Assembly (NCBI RefSeq): GCF_016864375.1
Contig: NZ_CP069354.1
Span: forward strand, 3,569,501 to 3,633,500
DNA length: 64,000 nucleotides
Direction of reading: 5' to 3'
From: Microvirga sp. VF16
GTDB taxonomy: Bacteria > Pseudomonadota > Alphaproteobacteria > Rhizobiales > Beijerinckiaceae
Shown: positions 1 to 8,112 of the stretch, piece by piece
How positions within the stretch are numbered: position 1 is the stretch's first letter
How the letters are laid out: each line of letters starts with the position of its first letter
Translations under genes and position numbers: made by a program
Notes under the pieces: model-generated
What the model saw: the letters and a program-made list of their open reading frames with translations, nothing else
Databases searched by the model: none
What the model was told of the DNA's origin: nothing

Positions 1-1
1 C

Positions 2-775
2 AAGCGTCCGGACAGTCTTGATGCCTATGATTGCGTGATGCGGGCGCTGCCCGCCATCTGGTCGCAGGATGCCGAAACCACAGCGGAGGGACTTCGACTG
101 GCTGAACAGGCAATTGCACTTGACTCCACCTATGCTCTTCCAAAGGCGCTCGCCGCATGGTGCTACGCGCAGCGCCTGTCCTACTTGCGAACCAAGAATC
201 CTGCCGAGGATCGAAGCCGAGCCACAACCCTGGCCCAAGATGCGGTCCGACTGGACGACAATGATCCGCTGGTGCTCACCTGTGCAGGGTCCGCTCACTC
301 GATTTTAAGGGAGCACGCGCTCGCCCAAAGCCTGATCGAAAAAGCTATGAAACTAGACCCCAACTCGGCATGGACATGTCAACGCAGCGGCTGGATCAAC
401 GTCTACGTCCGCCAGTCTGACAAAGCGCTTGAGCACTTCAATCGTGCGATGCGCTTGAGTCCAGTTGACCCGCTTATATTCAACATCTTCATCGGGATCG
501 GATGCGCTTATTTCGCGAAGACTGAATATGACGAGGCAGCACGTTGGATTGAGAAGGGGCTGCGAGAGAAACCAGACGCGGTTTGGGCCAATCGCGCTCT
601 GACAGCCTCACTTTATCATGCGGGGCGAATTGATGAGGCAAAAATAACGTACGCGACGCTTCTAAAGAACTTCCCCGATCTGACCATCTCTGGGCTTCTT
701 GAGCGCACGCCGGGCAGTGATTTTTCCAGGGGAAAGTTCGTCGAAGCCTTTCGGGCATTGGGGCTCCCCGAATAG
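2..775 (+). CDS. TPR-repeat protein, C-terminal part (cut by window start)
   Basis: The reading frame is already open at base 2 (K-R-P-D-S-L-D-A-Y-D), before the first ATG at 35, so the true start lies outside the window. The visible part is a chain of tetratricopeptide-like helices with repeated pairs such as A-x-x-L/I-D-P/S (for example AIALDSTYA, AMKLDPNSA, AMRLSPVDP), which normally mediate protein contacts. The phrase RPDSLDAYDCVMRALP followed by TPRs is typical of the C-terminal half of class III adenylate-cyclase-like or winged-helix/TolB-like TPR proteins in rhizobia. That family assignment is inference because the N-terminal domain is missing. Confidence 0.75.
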   Translation, partial: KRPDSLDAYDCVMRALPAIWSQDAETTAEGLRLAEQAIALDSTYALPKALAAWCYAQRLSYLRTKNPAEDRSRATTLAQDAVRLDDNDPLVLTCAGSAHSILREHALAQSLIEKAMKLDPNSAWTCQRSGWINVYVRQSDKALEHFNRAMRLSPVDPLIFNIFIGIGCAYFAKTEYDEAARWIEKGLREKPDAVWANRALTASLYHAGRIDEAKITYATLLKNFPDLTISGLLERTPGSDFSRGKFVEAFRALGLPE

Positions 776-934
776 GCCCCTCCACACGTGATTCTGATAC
801 TGGACTTGCTTGGTAGCGGAACGTTGTTGGGATCAAGTGTATTAAGCTTCTCCATCGCTTGTCGGATGCGATGGCAAAAGATAAGCCGGTTCCAACTCTC
901 CCGCGACTGTCCGCACCCCTGACTGATGCTCCCG

Positions 935-1150
935 TCAGGGCATGATCCTGAGCAGATCCTCAACGCACAGCGCGGAGTTGTGGGCCACGGTAGCGACCAT
1001 CTCGGCATAGGAGAGGTGACTGTCATCCCCTGCCCCATCCGAGACGGTGCGGATGATATAGGCTGCCTTATCGAAGCGGCGGGCTACTTCGAGCACTGCC
1101 GCTGGATGGCAGTCGCGTTCTCATGAGCCTTCGCCGTCTCAATGCTTGCC
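935..1150 (-). pseudogene. Remnant of a phosphorylase-type nucleosidase, C-terminal fragment
   Basis: Reading the minus strand from about 1110 down to a stop at 935-937 gives a stretch of the form CHPAAVLEVARRF, then IIRTVSDGAGDD, then MVATVAHNSALCVEDLL. This resembles the C-terminus of the MTA/SAH nucleosidase and purine phosphorylase superfamily, where a D/C-x-E/H-x-AAV segment is followed by R-x-V/I-SD-x-A. The frame is closed upstream by a TGA just before the recognisable part, and the continuation appears in another frame, with no N-terminal domain. It is best read as a decayed fragment, not an active gene. Confidence 0.5.
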
Positions 1151-1158
1151 TACACGTC

Positions 1159-1590
1159 CTATCGTGTGCTTGGGGACTCTGCCTTAGTTGGCAACGAGAG
1201 ATCCGCGAGGGACACCCAACCAATGTCAGGCCGGGGACACGGAACCAAGTAGGCTCGGCCATCCTCGATCTTCTCGATCTGGCACGGCATCGCCCTGCGG
1301 TCACCTGGGGGACGGTATATGACGACAGCACCAACTTGGAGGTGCTCCTCGTGGTCTGACGCTGCACTGTGAGTATGCGTTGAACGGTCGGACAGGATGT
1401 CCTGTGGTGCTATCCTTTCCTCCTTGCTAGCTTTCAGTCGCTCAAGGGCTGCAATAGCAACACGTGCCCGGTCTCGGTAGCGCTCGCTCACCGCTCGTAG
1501 GAGAGGACCGCGTTTCCGCCCTGGATACCACGACAGTCCACCGACCTTGGCAAGCTCTTGTGCGACTGCATCAATCTCTTCCTCAGTCAT
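1159..1590 (-). CDS. Hypothetical protein with basic helical N-terminus
   Basis: A 143-residue protein that I do not assign to a named family. The start ATG at 1590 is preceded by a very strong purine-rich site (AGGGGGGG). The N-terminal half is helical and rich in Arg/Lys, with MTEEEIDAVAQELAKVGG then RYRDRARVAIAALERLKASKEER. The C-terminal half has a short beta-rich segment, VGAVVIYRPPGDRRAMPCQIEKIEDGRAYLVP, that looks like a small SH3/KOW-like barrel. Codon use resembles the rest of the window. It stands alone between a nucleosidase remnant and a DUF6894 gene, so context gives no function. Confidence 0.5.
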   Translation of the reverse strand: MTEEEIDAVAQELAKVGGLSWYPGRKRGPLLRAVSERYRDRARVAIAALERLKASKEERIAPQDILSDRSTHTHSAASDHEEHLQVGAVVIYRPPGDRRAMPCQIEKIEDGRAYLVPCPRPDIGWVSLADLSLPTKAESPSTR

Positions 1591-1846
1591 CACCCCCCCT
1601 CCTGTGATGATCTCAGACCTATGTAATCGATTACAGCACAGGTAAGGACAATAGCGCTAGGGCCACAGAACTGAACTCACTAAGATGGTTAAGTTCTACC
1701 GTCATTGGCAGTTCTCCGAACTTCAAAGTTTTCCCGCTGCTTCTTTGCAGATCAGCTTTAAGATGATGGTGTTCAGATAAAGCGTCTGGAGAGATACAAC
1801 GATAGCCAACCCCAGTATTTTAGTTCTGGATAGGTGTGGGTCTGCT

Positions 1847-2098
1847 CTAGTGTCGTGATGGCATTTTCGAGAGTGGTTCGTCGAGGGCGAGACTTCCGAT
1901 CACTTGCCCGGCCTCACCTGTAATCTCAAGCCTCCAGCCCTTCCATTCCGCCGCTGCCGATGGATCTTCAGCCTGAAGCTCCCGGATAACTTCCATCGCA
2001 GAGTTCAAGGCTGACTGAGCATCTGCTACCAGCACGCCCTCTTCATCGGGGATCACGTCTTCACGATTGACAAGAGTGAAAAAGAAGCGTGAGGGCAT
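1847..2098 (-). CDS. DUF6894 family small protein
   Basis: An 83-residue protein beginning MPSRFFFTLVNREDVIPDEEGVLVADAQSA. The pattern (R-x-FF near the start, a short acidic D-E-E-G segment, then an A-x-x-A helix, ending with a W-x-L-E-I-T strand and L-A-L-D-E-P) fits the DUF6894 family, common in Methylobacteriaceae and Bradyrhizobiaceae and of unknown function. The length is normal for the family. A second member lies at 42017-42334. It is probably monocistronic. Confidence 0.65.
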   Translation of the reverse strand: MPSRFFFTLVNREDVIPDEEGVLVADAQSALNSAMEVIRELQAEDPSAAAEWKGWRLEITGEAGQVIGSLALDEPLSKMPSRH

Positions 2099-2491
2099 GG
2101 GCCGAGCGAATTGGCCAATCGTAGGGTGTGGGCAATCAACAATTCCTTATTAATTCCCTTCGAGTCTAAAAACGCTTACCGCAATGTTAATTATGATTAA
2201 TGCGTACTGACGCAAATTCTTTGGATGTGCACGCCCGTGAACACTCACATCCAAAGACATTTACATTGAGGCTATTATAATTTATGGCTCTTCGTTCAAT
2301 CATAGAGCACTGAAATCGCTATCAGAGCCCATTAGCAAGAATCTACGTTGGCTCTGCCTTACGTTTTTGCCTCCTTGGCCTCAGCCGCCCTCCCCGATCC
2401 GTTCTCCTTCTTGGGTAGGACACGGAATGGAACCTCCCCTGCCCTTGAGCGCTGATATCGATTCTGTGCTCTTCTGGCTGCGGGACCAGCC
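2099..2491. other. 393-base non-coding gap with an 11-bp inverted repeat
   Basis: No convincing open frame is visible. The stretch is more AT-rich than its surroundings. It contains a perfect 11-base inverted repeat (CTTTGGATGTG at 2219-2229 and its complement at 2246-2256, 16 bases apart) that could form a hairpin. No run of T follows, so it does not look like an intrinsic terminator; an operator or a structured leader is possible but unproven. Confidence 0.5.
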
Positions 2492-2719
2492 ATGCCCGAC
2501 GACCCTGATCAGATCTTGCAGGAGTTGCGTCACCGGATAGCCACTGAGGGGTTGCCGAAGCTCTCAGCAGAAGCCCTGCGGTCGTACAAGCGCGAGGAGC
2601 GGCGCGGTCCCAGGCTGACCCAGCCAGTTGTGTCCAAGCCTCTGCTCAGCTTGTCCCCAGAAGCACTCCGACTGTTCCGCGAGAAAGCTGATCCCGCATG
2701 GCTATGGAAGCGGCAATAA
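2492..2719 (+). CDS. Small hypothetical protein
   Basis: A 75-residue protein starting MPDDPDQILQELRHRIATEG and ending WLWKRQ. It contains two similar short segments, LPKLSAEALRSYKREERRGP and LLSLSPEALRLFREKADPA, so it may be an internal duplication of a helical unit (L-S-x-E-A-L-R-x-[YF]-[KR]-[RE]). The start ATG is the first in frame. No family is recognised. The opposite-strand frame over the same bases lacks this repeated amphipathic pattern and is treated as a shadow. Confidence 0.45.
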   Translation: MPDDPDQILQELRHRIATEGLPKLSAEALRSYKREERRGPRLTQPVVSKPLLSLSPEALRLFREKADPAWLWKRQ

Positions 2720-2822
2720 CCGGTTCTTCCTAGCTGATGAAAGTATCCTACTCGACTTCCCAAGCGTCGCTGCTGCGGTTAGGTGCCCCATCGAAGTCCG
2801 GAGCACTCAACGCCCGCACTCC

Positions 2823-3416
2823 TCAGTCGAGCTTGGCTGGGGACGAGAATGGTCTATTGGCGTCCACCACGAACAGGGCAAACTCTTCCAAGTTGGTTGA
2901 GCCGCTGCTCGACACCTCCATCGGTGTATCGCCACCATGGCCCACCGTGGTCTGGCCAGCAGGGACTCGAATCACGCCATGCGGGGTCTTCTGGGTCAGT
3001 TCCCCGCTGATGACGTAAAACGCCTCCGAACCAGGGTGGGTGTGGACGGACGTGACGCTGCCTGGAGGACCGCCTGCTTCATTGACGCGGAGCAGATACT
3101 GGGTTGCATTGATCCGGGGGATCGGTCCAATCTCGGCGACCTTCTTGCCGCCCATTGAGGCTTCTCCTGCGGGGCCAAGCGTGAAGAGCCAAAACTTGCC
3201 TTTAGCCTCAGCTACCAGCCCCATCGGACCAGCGGCCTGCTGCGCCTGCTCTTTGGTTTCGAAGTTATCAATGCGCCAGAAAAGCTCGCCGGGTGGCAAC
3301 TCCGTCACCCTTTTCTCGACCAGCGGCTTCGCGACAAAGGTTTGCTGCGCCATCGCTAACGAGGACAAGACGAACAATCCTGGAATGAATGCTGCAATAA
3401 TCCTGCGTTTCATCAT
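2823..3416 (-). CDS. Exported cupin-domain protein
   Basis: A 197-residue protein with a clear signal peptide at residues 1-23 (KRRIIAAFIPGLFVLSSLAMAQQ). The mature part carries a cupin barrel: a first metal-binding motif TSVHTHPGSEAFYVISGELTQ around residues 122-142 and a weaker second motif with H in VGHGGDTPMEV. Cupins of this type bind a divalent metal and sit in the periplasm; the substrate cannot be read from sequence. It is followed upstream on the same strand by another exported protein (3533-4126), and the pair faces a CopC/CopD-type copper cluster. Confidence 0.75.
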   Translation of the reverse strand: MMKRRIIAAFIPGLFVLSSLAMAQQTFVAKPLVEKRVTELPPGELFWRIDNFETKEQAQQAAGPMGLVAEAKGKFWLFTLGPAGEASMGGKKVAEIGPIPRINATQYLLRVNEAGGPPGSVTSVHTHPGSEAFYVISGELTQKTPHGVIRVPAGQTTVGHGGDTPMEVSSSGSTNLEEFALFVVDANRPFSSPAKLD

Positions 3417-3490
3417 CCAACCTCCAGCGTTCGACGTGCTGTGGCACGAGCTTACGGCTCTCGCTTGAGGGCCGTTGAGGTTTCAAGCAA

Positions 3491-3520
3491 CCGCCGTGCT
3501 GCCAGTCTGAGGCACGGCGG
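3491..3520 (-). terminator. GC-rich hairpin between two minus-strand exported-protein genes
   Basis: CCGCCGTGC at 3491-3499 pairs with GCACGGCGG at 3512-3520 with a 12-base loop. It lies directly downstream of the stop at 3533. The minus-strand sequence after it is only weakly T-rich, so it may be an attenuating intercistronic hairpin and not a full terminator. Confidence 0.4.
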
Positions 3521-3532
3521 CAGGGTTCGAGC

Positions 3533-4126
3533 CTACCTCGTGGCGGTTTCAGGCATCTGCACTGGGAGCATCAGGTGCTCATAGGGCGTATCTGGCCACA
3601 TCACGTAAGGCTTCGTGGTGTCTGGCTTGGCGGCTCTTGGGTAGCCCTCCATCATGCCTTTGGCTCCCACGATCATCACGTGTGGACCCGTCTCGACCCA
3701 GTTGTTGTTGGGTTCGGGCTTTTCAGCATGCGGATCGGTGTTGCTGGCGTCCGTGCCACCCGCCAACATGTACAGGAAGCCAACCTTATTCTTCGGCGGC
3801 TCCTTCTTCCCGATCCAAGCTTGTGCCCACTCCATGGCATTCTGGTCACCGCACATGGGATCAGGCCCTGGTGTGCTCGGGCTGTCAGGCAGACAGGTAA
3901 AGCCGTTCGTCCCCTTGCGCACGACCCGTGTCTTGCCATCCGCTGACACGTCCACGATGGTCGCGTCCTTGACGATGGCGGGTGGGGCTGCCGTCATGGC
4001 ACTCTTGATGATGTCCTCATCGCTCATCGGGCCAGTCGTATGCTGATGCTGGGCTGAGGCCGAGGCAATGGAAGCTAAGGTAACAACACTGCACGCGATC
4101 CAAGCTAGAGTGTGATGCCTGTTCAT
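3533..4126 (-). CDS. Exported hypothetical protein
   Basis: A 197-residue protein with a signal peptide (residues 1-25, ending ASIASASAQ) followed by a His-rich QHQHTTGPMSDEDI start of the mature chain. The centre has KTRVVRKGTNGFTCLPD and DPMCGDQNAMEWAQAW with two cysteines, and the end has NNWVETGPHVMIVGAKGMMEGYPR. I recognise this as a conserved exported protein of rhizobia-like bacteria but know no function for it. Its likely periplasmic location and the neighbouring cupin and copper genes suggest a stress or metal context; that is inference only. Confidence 0.65.
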   Translation of the reverse strand: MNRHHTLAWIACSVVTLASIASASAQHQHTTGPMSDEDIIKSAMTAAPPAIVKDATIVDVSADGKTRVVRKGTNGFTCLPDSPSTPGPDPMCGDQNAMEWAQAWIGKKEPPKNKVGFLYMLAGGTDASNTDPHAEKPEPNNNWVETGPHVMIVGAKGMMEGYPRAAKPDTTKPYVMWPDTPYEHLMLPVQMPETATR

Positions 4127-4408
4127 GGCTCACCTCCTGTCAAAACGCGACCGGCATAAGCAGAATACTCCTATGGGTCTGCTTTGAGGAGACCACTCCC
4201 ACGCACAATGTGCACCCAAGGTGCATCTATGTACCTCTTGATACTCGCCGCTTCCTTGTCGGTATGATTTCAACCGTCGTGATAAAGGGAACTTGCTATC
4301 AGGCTGTTGCATCCAATCTGGACAGTAGATTGCGGCTGATCAAAGAGACGCAGGGCGGACCCGACTAGAAGATGTACTGGAGCTACACGGCATCGAGATC
4401 TATACACC

Positions 4409-4798
4409 ATGCACCTCGGACCATATCTCTTGAGGAAGGTAATTTCGTTAACTGCGGCCTTGTCGCTGGTCCTGCATGCTCTGCTGCTCGCGTCTGCCGT
4501 TTCGCCGAAACCACGTACTCAAGCCGCAGCGTCACTCATCCATGTTCACGCTGGCAGCCCCGATCACGACCGAGGCCCTGCACCAGCCGATAACCAGCAA
4601 AACAGCCACGACCTTCGCTTCTGCTGCATTCTGTGCAGCAAGCTTGGGACAGCCATCGGCCCATCTCCCGTCCCCCTGTCCCTCCCGGTCCTGCGTCTGG
4701 TCGCCTCGACCATCCGTTTTGCCCAAGACCATCAGACTTTGAGTAGAGTGGCGTCCGTTCTTCCAGTAGGAGCACGCGCACCACCAGTTCCCGGTTGA
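4409..4798 (+). CDS. Small membrane-anchored protein with CCxxC motif (DUF2946-like)
   Basis: A 129-residue protein with an N-terminal hydrophobic segment (residues 10-32, VISLTAALSLVLHALLLASA), a polar linker containing HVHAG and DNQQNSHDL, and a cysteine motif CCILC near residue 72, followed by a hydrophobic stretch. This layout is like DUF2946-type proteins found beside copper-handling genes. The stop overlaps the start region of the following YcnI-like gene, so the two and the CopC-CopD gene are probably cotranscribed. Assignment to DUF2946 is by layout, not by strong identity. Confidence 0.5.
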   Translation: MHLGPYLLRKVISLTAALSLVLHALLLASAVSPKPRTQAAASLIHVHAGSPDHDRGPAPADNQQNSHDLRFCCILCSKLGTAIGPSPVPLSLPVLRLVASTIRFAQDHQTLSRVASVLPVGARAPPVPG

Positions 4799-4839
4799 TG
4801 CCCGCCTCTCAGATCAACCCGAACAACTGGACGAACACC

Positions 4840-5379
4840 ATGTCTCTTATCCATCACGTCGGCATGCTCGGTGCCGCCGTATCCTTATGCCTTTCTGCCT
4901 CTGCTGCCTTTGGCCATGCGACCCTTGAGGTTCAAGAGGCTCCTATCAAGTCAACCTACAAGGGCATTATCCGCATCGGCCATGGCTGCGATGGCGCAGC
5001 GACCCTGAAGGTCCGCGTCCGCATTCCCGAGGGTGTCATCGCCGTCAAGCCGATGCCTAAACCCGGCTGGGAACTGGAGACCGTCGAAGGGCCGTACGCC
5101 AAGACCTATGACAATCACGGCACGCCTATGTCGGAAGGCGTCCAGGAGATCGTCTGGACCGGGAAGCTGTTGGACAAGCACTATGATGAGTTCGCTTTCC
5201 GGGGAGCCCTGACGGACAGCCTTCAGCCGGGAACGACGCTCTATTTCCCCGTGGTGCAGGATTGCGAGGGCGGCAAGGCCGACCGTTGGATCGAGATTCC
5301 AGCAGAGGGCAAGAGGGCCGACGACTACAAGTATCCCGCTCCTGGGGTAAAGTTGCTCCCGGCGAAAGCCACGCAATAA
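4840..5379 (+). CDS. YcnI-like (DUF1775) exported copper-associated protein
   Basis: The mature protein begins with GHATLEVQEAPIKSTYKGIIRIGHGCDGAATLKVRVRIPEGV, the signature of the YcnI/DUF1775 family in which the N-terminal His after signal cleavage is part of a copper site. It continues with a typical W-E-L-E and IVWTGKLLDKHYDEF segment. The frame is open from 4795, but ATG at 4840 starts directly at the signal peptide (SLIHHVGMLGAAVSLCLSASAAFG), so it is preferred. It lies in the order DUF2946-like, YcnI-like, CopC-CopD, the common arrangement of these proteins in proteobacteria, suggesting periplasmic copper binding or delivery. Confidence 0.85.
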   Translation: MSLIHHVGMLGAAVSLCLSASAAFGHATLEVQEAPIKSTYKGIIRIGHGCDGAATLKVRVRIPEGVIAVKPMPKPGWELETVEGPYAKTYDNHGTPMSEGVQEIVWTGKLLDKHYDEFAFRGALTDSLQPGTTLYFPVVQDCEGGKADRWIEIPAEGKRADDYKYPAPGVKLLPAKATQ

Positions 5380-5432
5380 GGCTCTGACGCGCGGGTGCAT
5401 CGAGTATCCGCGCGTCCACCCCCGGTGCGTCG

Positions 5433-7067
5433 ATGATGGTTCGGATGTTCCTCACCCTGTTGCTGATGACCGCGTGTGTCGCGCTCGGTCCAAGGGAGGC
5501 GCGGGCTCATGCTTCGCTGATGACCACCGAGCCATCTGATGGAGCCGTGCTAAAGCAAGCCCCGAATCGAATTGTTCTCCACTTCACTGAACCCGTTTCG
5601 CCTCTCATCCTGCGGCTGATCGGCCCGAATGGTGAAGCAACGGATCTCACGCAAGGTCAGGTGCGACATCAAGCAGTCGAGATCACACCGCCTGCGAGCC
5701 TTCGCAGCGGAAGCTATGCCCTTAGCTGGCGTGTCATATCGGCTGATGGTCATCCTATCGGCGGATCGCTGATCTTCTCCATTGGATCGCTGTCCCCAGG
5801 CCAGCGGGCAGGCACGGTGCAGGCGAGCCGACCAGTCCAAGTTGGCCTTTGGTCCGCGCGATGGCTCATGTACATCGGGGCTTTCGTCGGAGGCGGCGGT
5901 GCGTTCTTCGTTGCCTGGATTGCGGGTCGATCCAATCTCTGGGGCTCAGCCCGCCTGGGCATTGTGATCTCCCTGTGGGGTGGCGCTTTCGCCACGGTCT
6001 TGTCGGTGGGCCTGCAAGGGCTCGATGCTCTTGCTCTTCCGCTCCAGGCCCTTGGCAATGGGGCTGTTTGGCTCCAGGGGTTCAGGACGGCTTTTGGGAT
6101 CACGGCTGTCCTTGTGCTCCTTGGCTTCCTAACGGGGCTGCTCTCTCTCGCTGTCAAGAAGCGCTGGTATGCGCAAGTCCTCTCGGGAGCCGCGCTGGTA
6201 GGCGTCGGCATAGCTCTCGCCGCGAGCGGGCACGCAAGCACGGCAGAGCCGCAGTGGCTCACCCGGACCAGCATCTTCCTTCATGTCACGGGGCTTTCCT
6301 TCTGGATCGGTGCCCTCATGCCTCTCTTCATGATGTTGCTCATGATGTTGCGCCGCGCTGATCCGCAGGGCGTGACCATCATGAACCGCTTCTCGGTCGC
6401 AATCCTTCCCATTGTGATCATACTGATGATTGCTGGCGCGGTCCTCGCTGTCATTCAGGTCGGATCTGTACAGGCGCTCTGGAGCACTCCGTACGGCACC
6501 ATCCTGCTCCTTAAACTCCTAGCTGTCGTCGGCCTTCTGGCTCTTGCAGCAGCCAACCGTCTGGTGCTCACGCCAGTCCTTGCGCAGAACCAAGCGCAGC
6601 AGAGGACGTGGTTCGCCCGCTCGATTGCAGCGGAAGGCGTGCTAGTCCTCTTGATCTTAGGTTTGGTGGCTGGCTGGCGTTTCACGCCGCCTCCACGGGC
6701 CACTGTTCCAATTCCCGCCAGTCCGTCCATTGCGGCACCTGAACCAATATCGGCCCACTTCCATACAAGTAAAGCGATGGCTCAGATCACCCTCGATCCC
6801 GGACGGGCGGGTAGGACGACGATGCTGATCAAACTTGTCTCGGCGTCAGGTGCTCCCTTGAACCCAAAGGACGTTGTGATCGCCTTCTCCAACCCCTCAT
6901 CAGGCATTGAACCCTTCGAACGGCATGGTGTCCGCATGGACGGGGGCACTTGGCACGTCGATGATCTGGTGGTTCCTATTCCTGGACAGTGGCTGGTGCG
7001 GGTCGATGCGCTCGTGTCGGACTTTGATAAGATCATGCTGGAGGGCATGATCGAGGTCCGTCCTTAG
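5433..7067 (+). CDS. CopC-CopD fusion copper protein
   Basis: A 544-residue protein. Residues 1-25 are a signal peptide; the mature N-terminus is HASLMTTEPSDGAVL, whose His is the first copper ligand of CopC. The CopC barrel ends near SADGHPIGGSLIFSIG (about residue 120), supplying a second His. Residues 130-420 are a multi-pass CopD membrane domain with about eight hydrophobic segments, including GHASTAEPQWLTRTSIFLHVTGLSFWIGALMPL with conserved His and Trp. The last 100 residues form a soluble YtkA/FixH-like domain. The protein should move or bind copper at the cytoplasmic membrane. Confidence 0.88.
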   Translation: MMVRMFLTLLLMTACVALGPREARAHASLMTTEPSDGAVLKQAPNRIVLHFTEPVSPLILRLIGPNGEATDLTQGQVRHQAVEITPPASLRSGSYALSWRVISADGHPIGGSLIFSIGSLSPGQRAGTVQASRPVQVGLWSARWLMYIGAFVGGGGAFFVAWIAGRSNLWGSARLGIVISLWGGAFATVLSVGLQGLDALALPLQALGNGAVWLQGFRTAFGITAVLVLLGFLTGLLSLAVKKRWYAQVLSGAALVGVGIALAASGHASTAEPQWLTRTSIFLHVTGLSFWIGALMPLFMMLLMMLRRADPQGVTIMNRFSVAILPIVIILMIAGAVLAVIQVGSVQALWSTPYGTILLLKLLAVVGLLALAAANRLVLTPVLAQNQAQQRTWFARSIAAEGVLVLLILGLVAGWRFTPPPRATVPIPASPSIAAPEPISAHFHTSKAMAQITLDPGRAGRTTMLIKLVSASGAPLNPKDVVIAFSNPSSGIEPFERHGVRMDGGTWHVDDLVVPIPGQWLVRVDALVSDFDKIMLEGMIEVRP

Positions 7068-7505
7068 AAGAATGGCATCAGGACAAGTTGGGCTGACGAG
7101 AAACAGTGGCATCTACTCTGGCCGCTCAAAGCCCGGTCTTGCGAATATCGCCTCTGAGTTTACTACCGTGTCTTACAATCTGGACGCTACTCCCGAGCAG
7201 GGACAACGTGAGGTCCGATCTGTCCGCTGGGGCCGTCATGGGGACGTAAGAGCATAAGGTTGAACAGCGGCTGTCAACCATTTCGCTGCCTACGTGGCGG
7301 GCTATTCGCACCTGATGAGCTAAGACGATGGATCGAGCACGGTCTGGGACGTGCCCTCGCCAGAACTGGAAACCGGCAAGGGTTGTAGGCTACGGGTCGA
7401 ACTCGAAGCGGTGGTGAAGAGCATCGAACTCCTCGGGTGTCGCACAGAGAATGCCTGTGGTCATCGAAGCTATCCCTGTCATCGGGTCCAGAAAGCCGAA
7501 GCTTC
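7068..7505. other. Gap of 438 bases, no convincing gene
   Basis: The only hint of coding is a 30-residue minus-strand frame at 7390-7482 (ending TPEEFDALHHRFEFDP), which may be a tiny gene or a remnant. No repeat, tRNA or terminator was seen. Confidence 0.4.
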
Positions 7506-7730
7506 TCACACTCCAGCGTCTTTTGCCTCAGCCGCCGTCCACAGTCCCAAGATCTCATCAGGATCGGTGATCCTGAGAAGATGCTCTAGCGTCATGCCGT
7601 TTGAGAGGCCGTGCTGGAGCATCTTCTCCCGGTCGGCTTCGAACATGACTTGGTCAGCCCATTCGGGGCGAGCATCGATCAGGGCGTTCATCATGCGCCA
7701 GATCCTATGCGAATGTGACTGGCCGAACAT
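7506..7730 (-). CDS. Small hypothetical protein
   Basis: A 74-residue acidic protein starting MFGQSHSHRIWRMMNALIDARPEWADQVMFEADREKML and ending EILGLWTAAEAKDAGV. It is probably all helical. ATG at 7730 is preferred over the GTG three bases upstream. No family recognised; the frame looks coding from its balanced composition, but the call is weak because of the length. Confidence 0.4.
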   Translation of the reverse strand: MFGQSHSHRIWRMMNALIDARPEWADQVMFEADREKMLQHGLSNGMTLEHLLRITDPDEILGLWTAAEAKDAGV

Positions 7731-7733
7731 CAC

Positions 7734-8112
7734 TGCCCTCCGTGATATTGTCTTTGAATTAGATGCTGACGGAAAGAGTCGAACAGACTATGAACAGGGA
7801 GCCGCGTGAACAGAGCAATGCCTGAGGAGCGAGATGGCGACTCCTATTACTGAGATCTGTTCTGGGCCAGTGGCTCCTGAAACTTCTCCTCACGTAGCGG
7901 GTCCGAAAGTGGTCACAGCCTTCAGGAAACACTCTGGATAAGTGTGCATCCGGTTGTGCCTGCCCTGACAAAAAGGATAAGACCGCTGTTCAATTTTTTG
8001 CCAACGAGTATGCAGGAGCATGGCTCCAAGCATGCTGCTCCATGATTGAGGGCATGGCAGCAATAAGGTAGGTTGCGCCTAAATTCTGCCCAAGAGGCAG
8101 TTGGGGGAACAA
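7734..8112. other. Gap of 379 bases before the ATPase gene, nothing recognisable
   Basis: Base composition drops in GC toward 8000, matching the following ATPase gene pair. I see no clear promoter, terminator or RNA gene. It probably holds the 5' end and promoter of the acquired unit. Confidence 0.4.
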
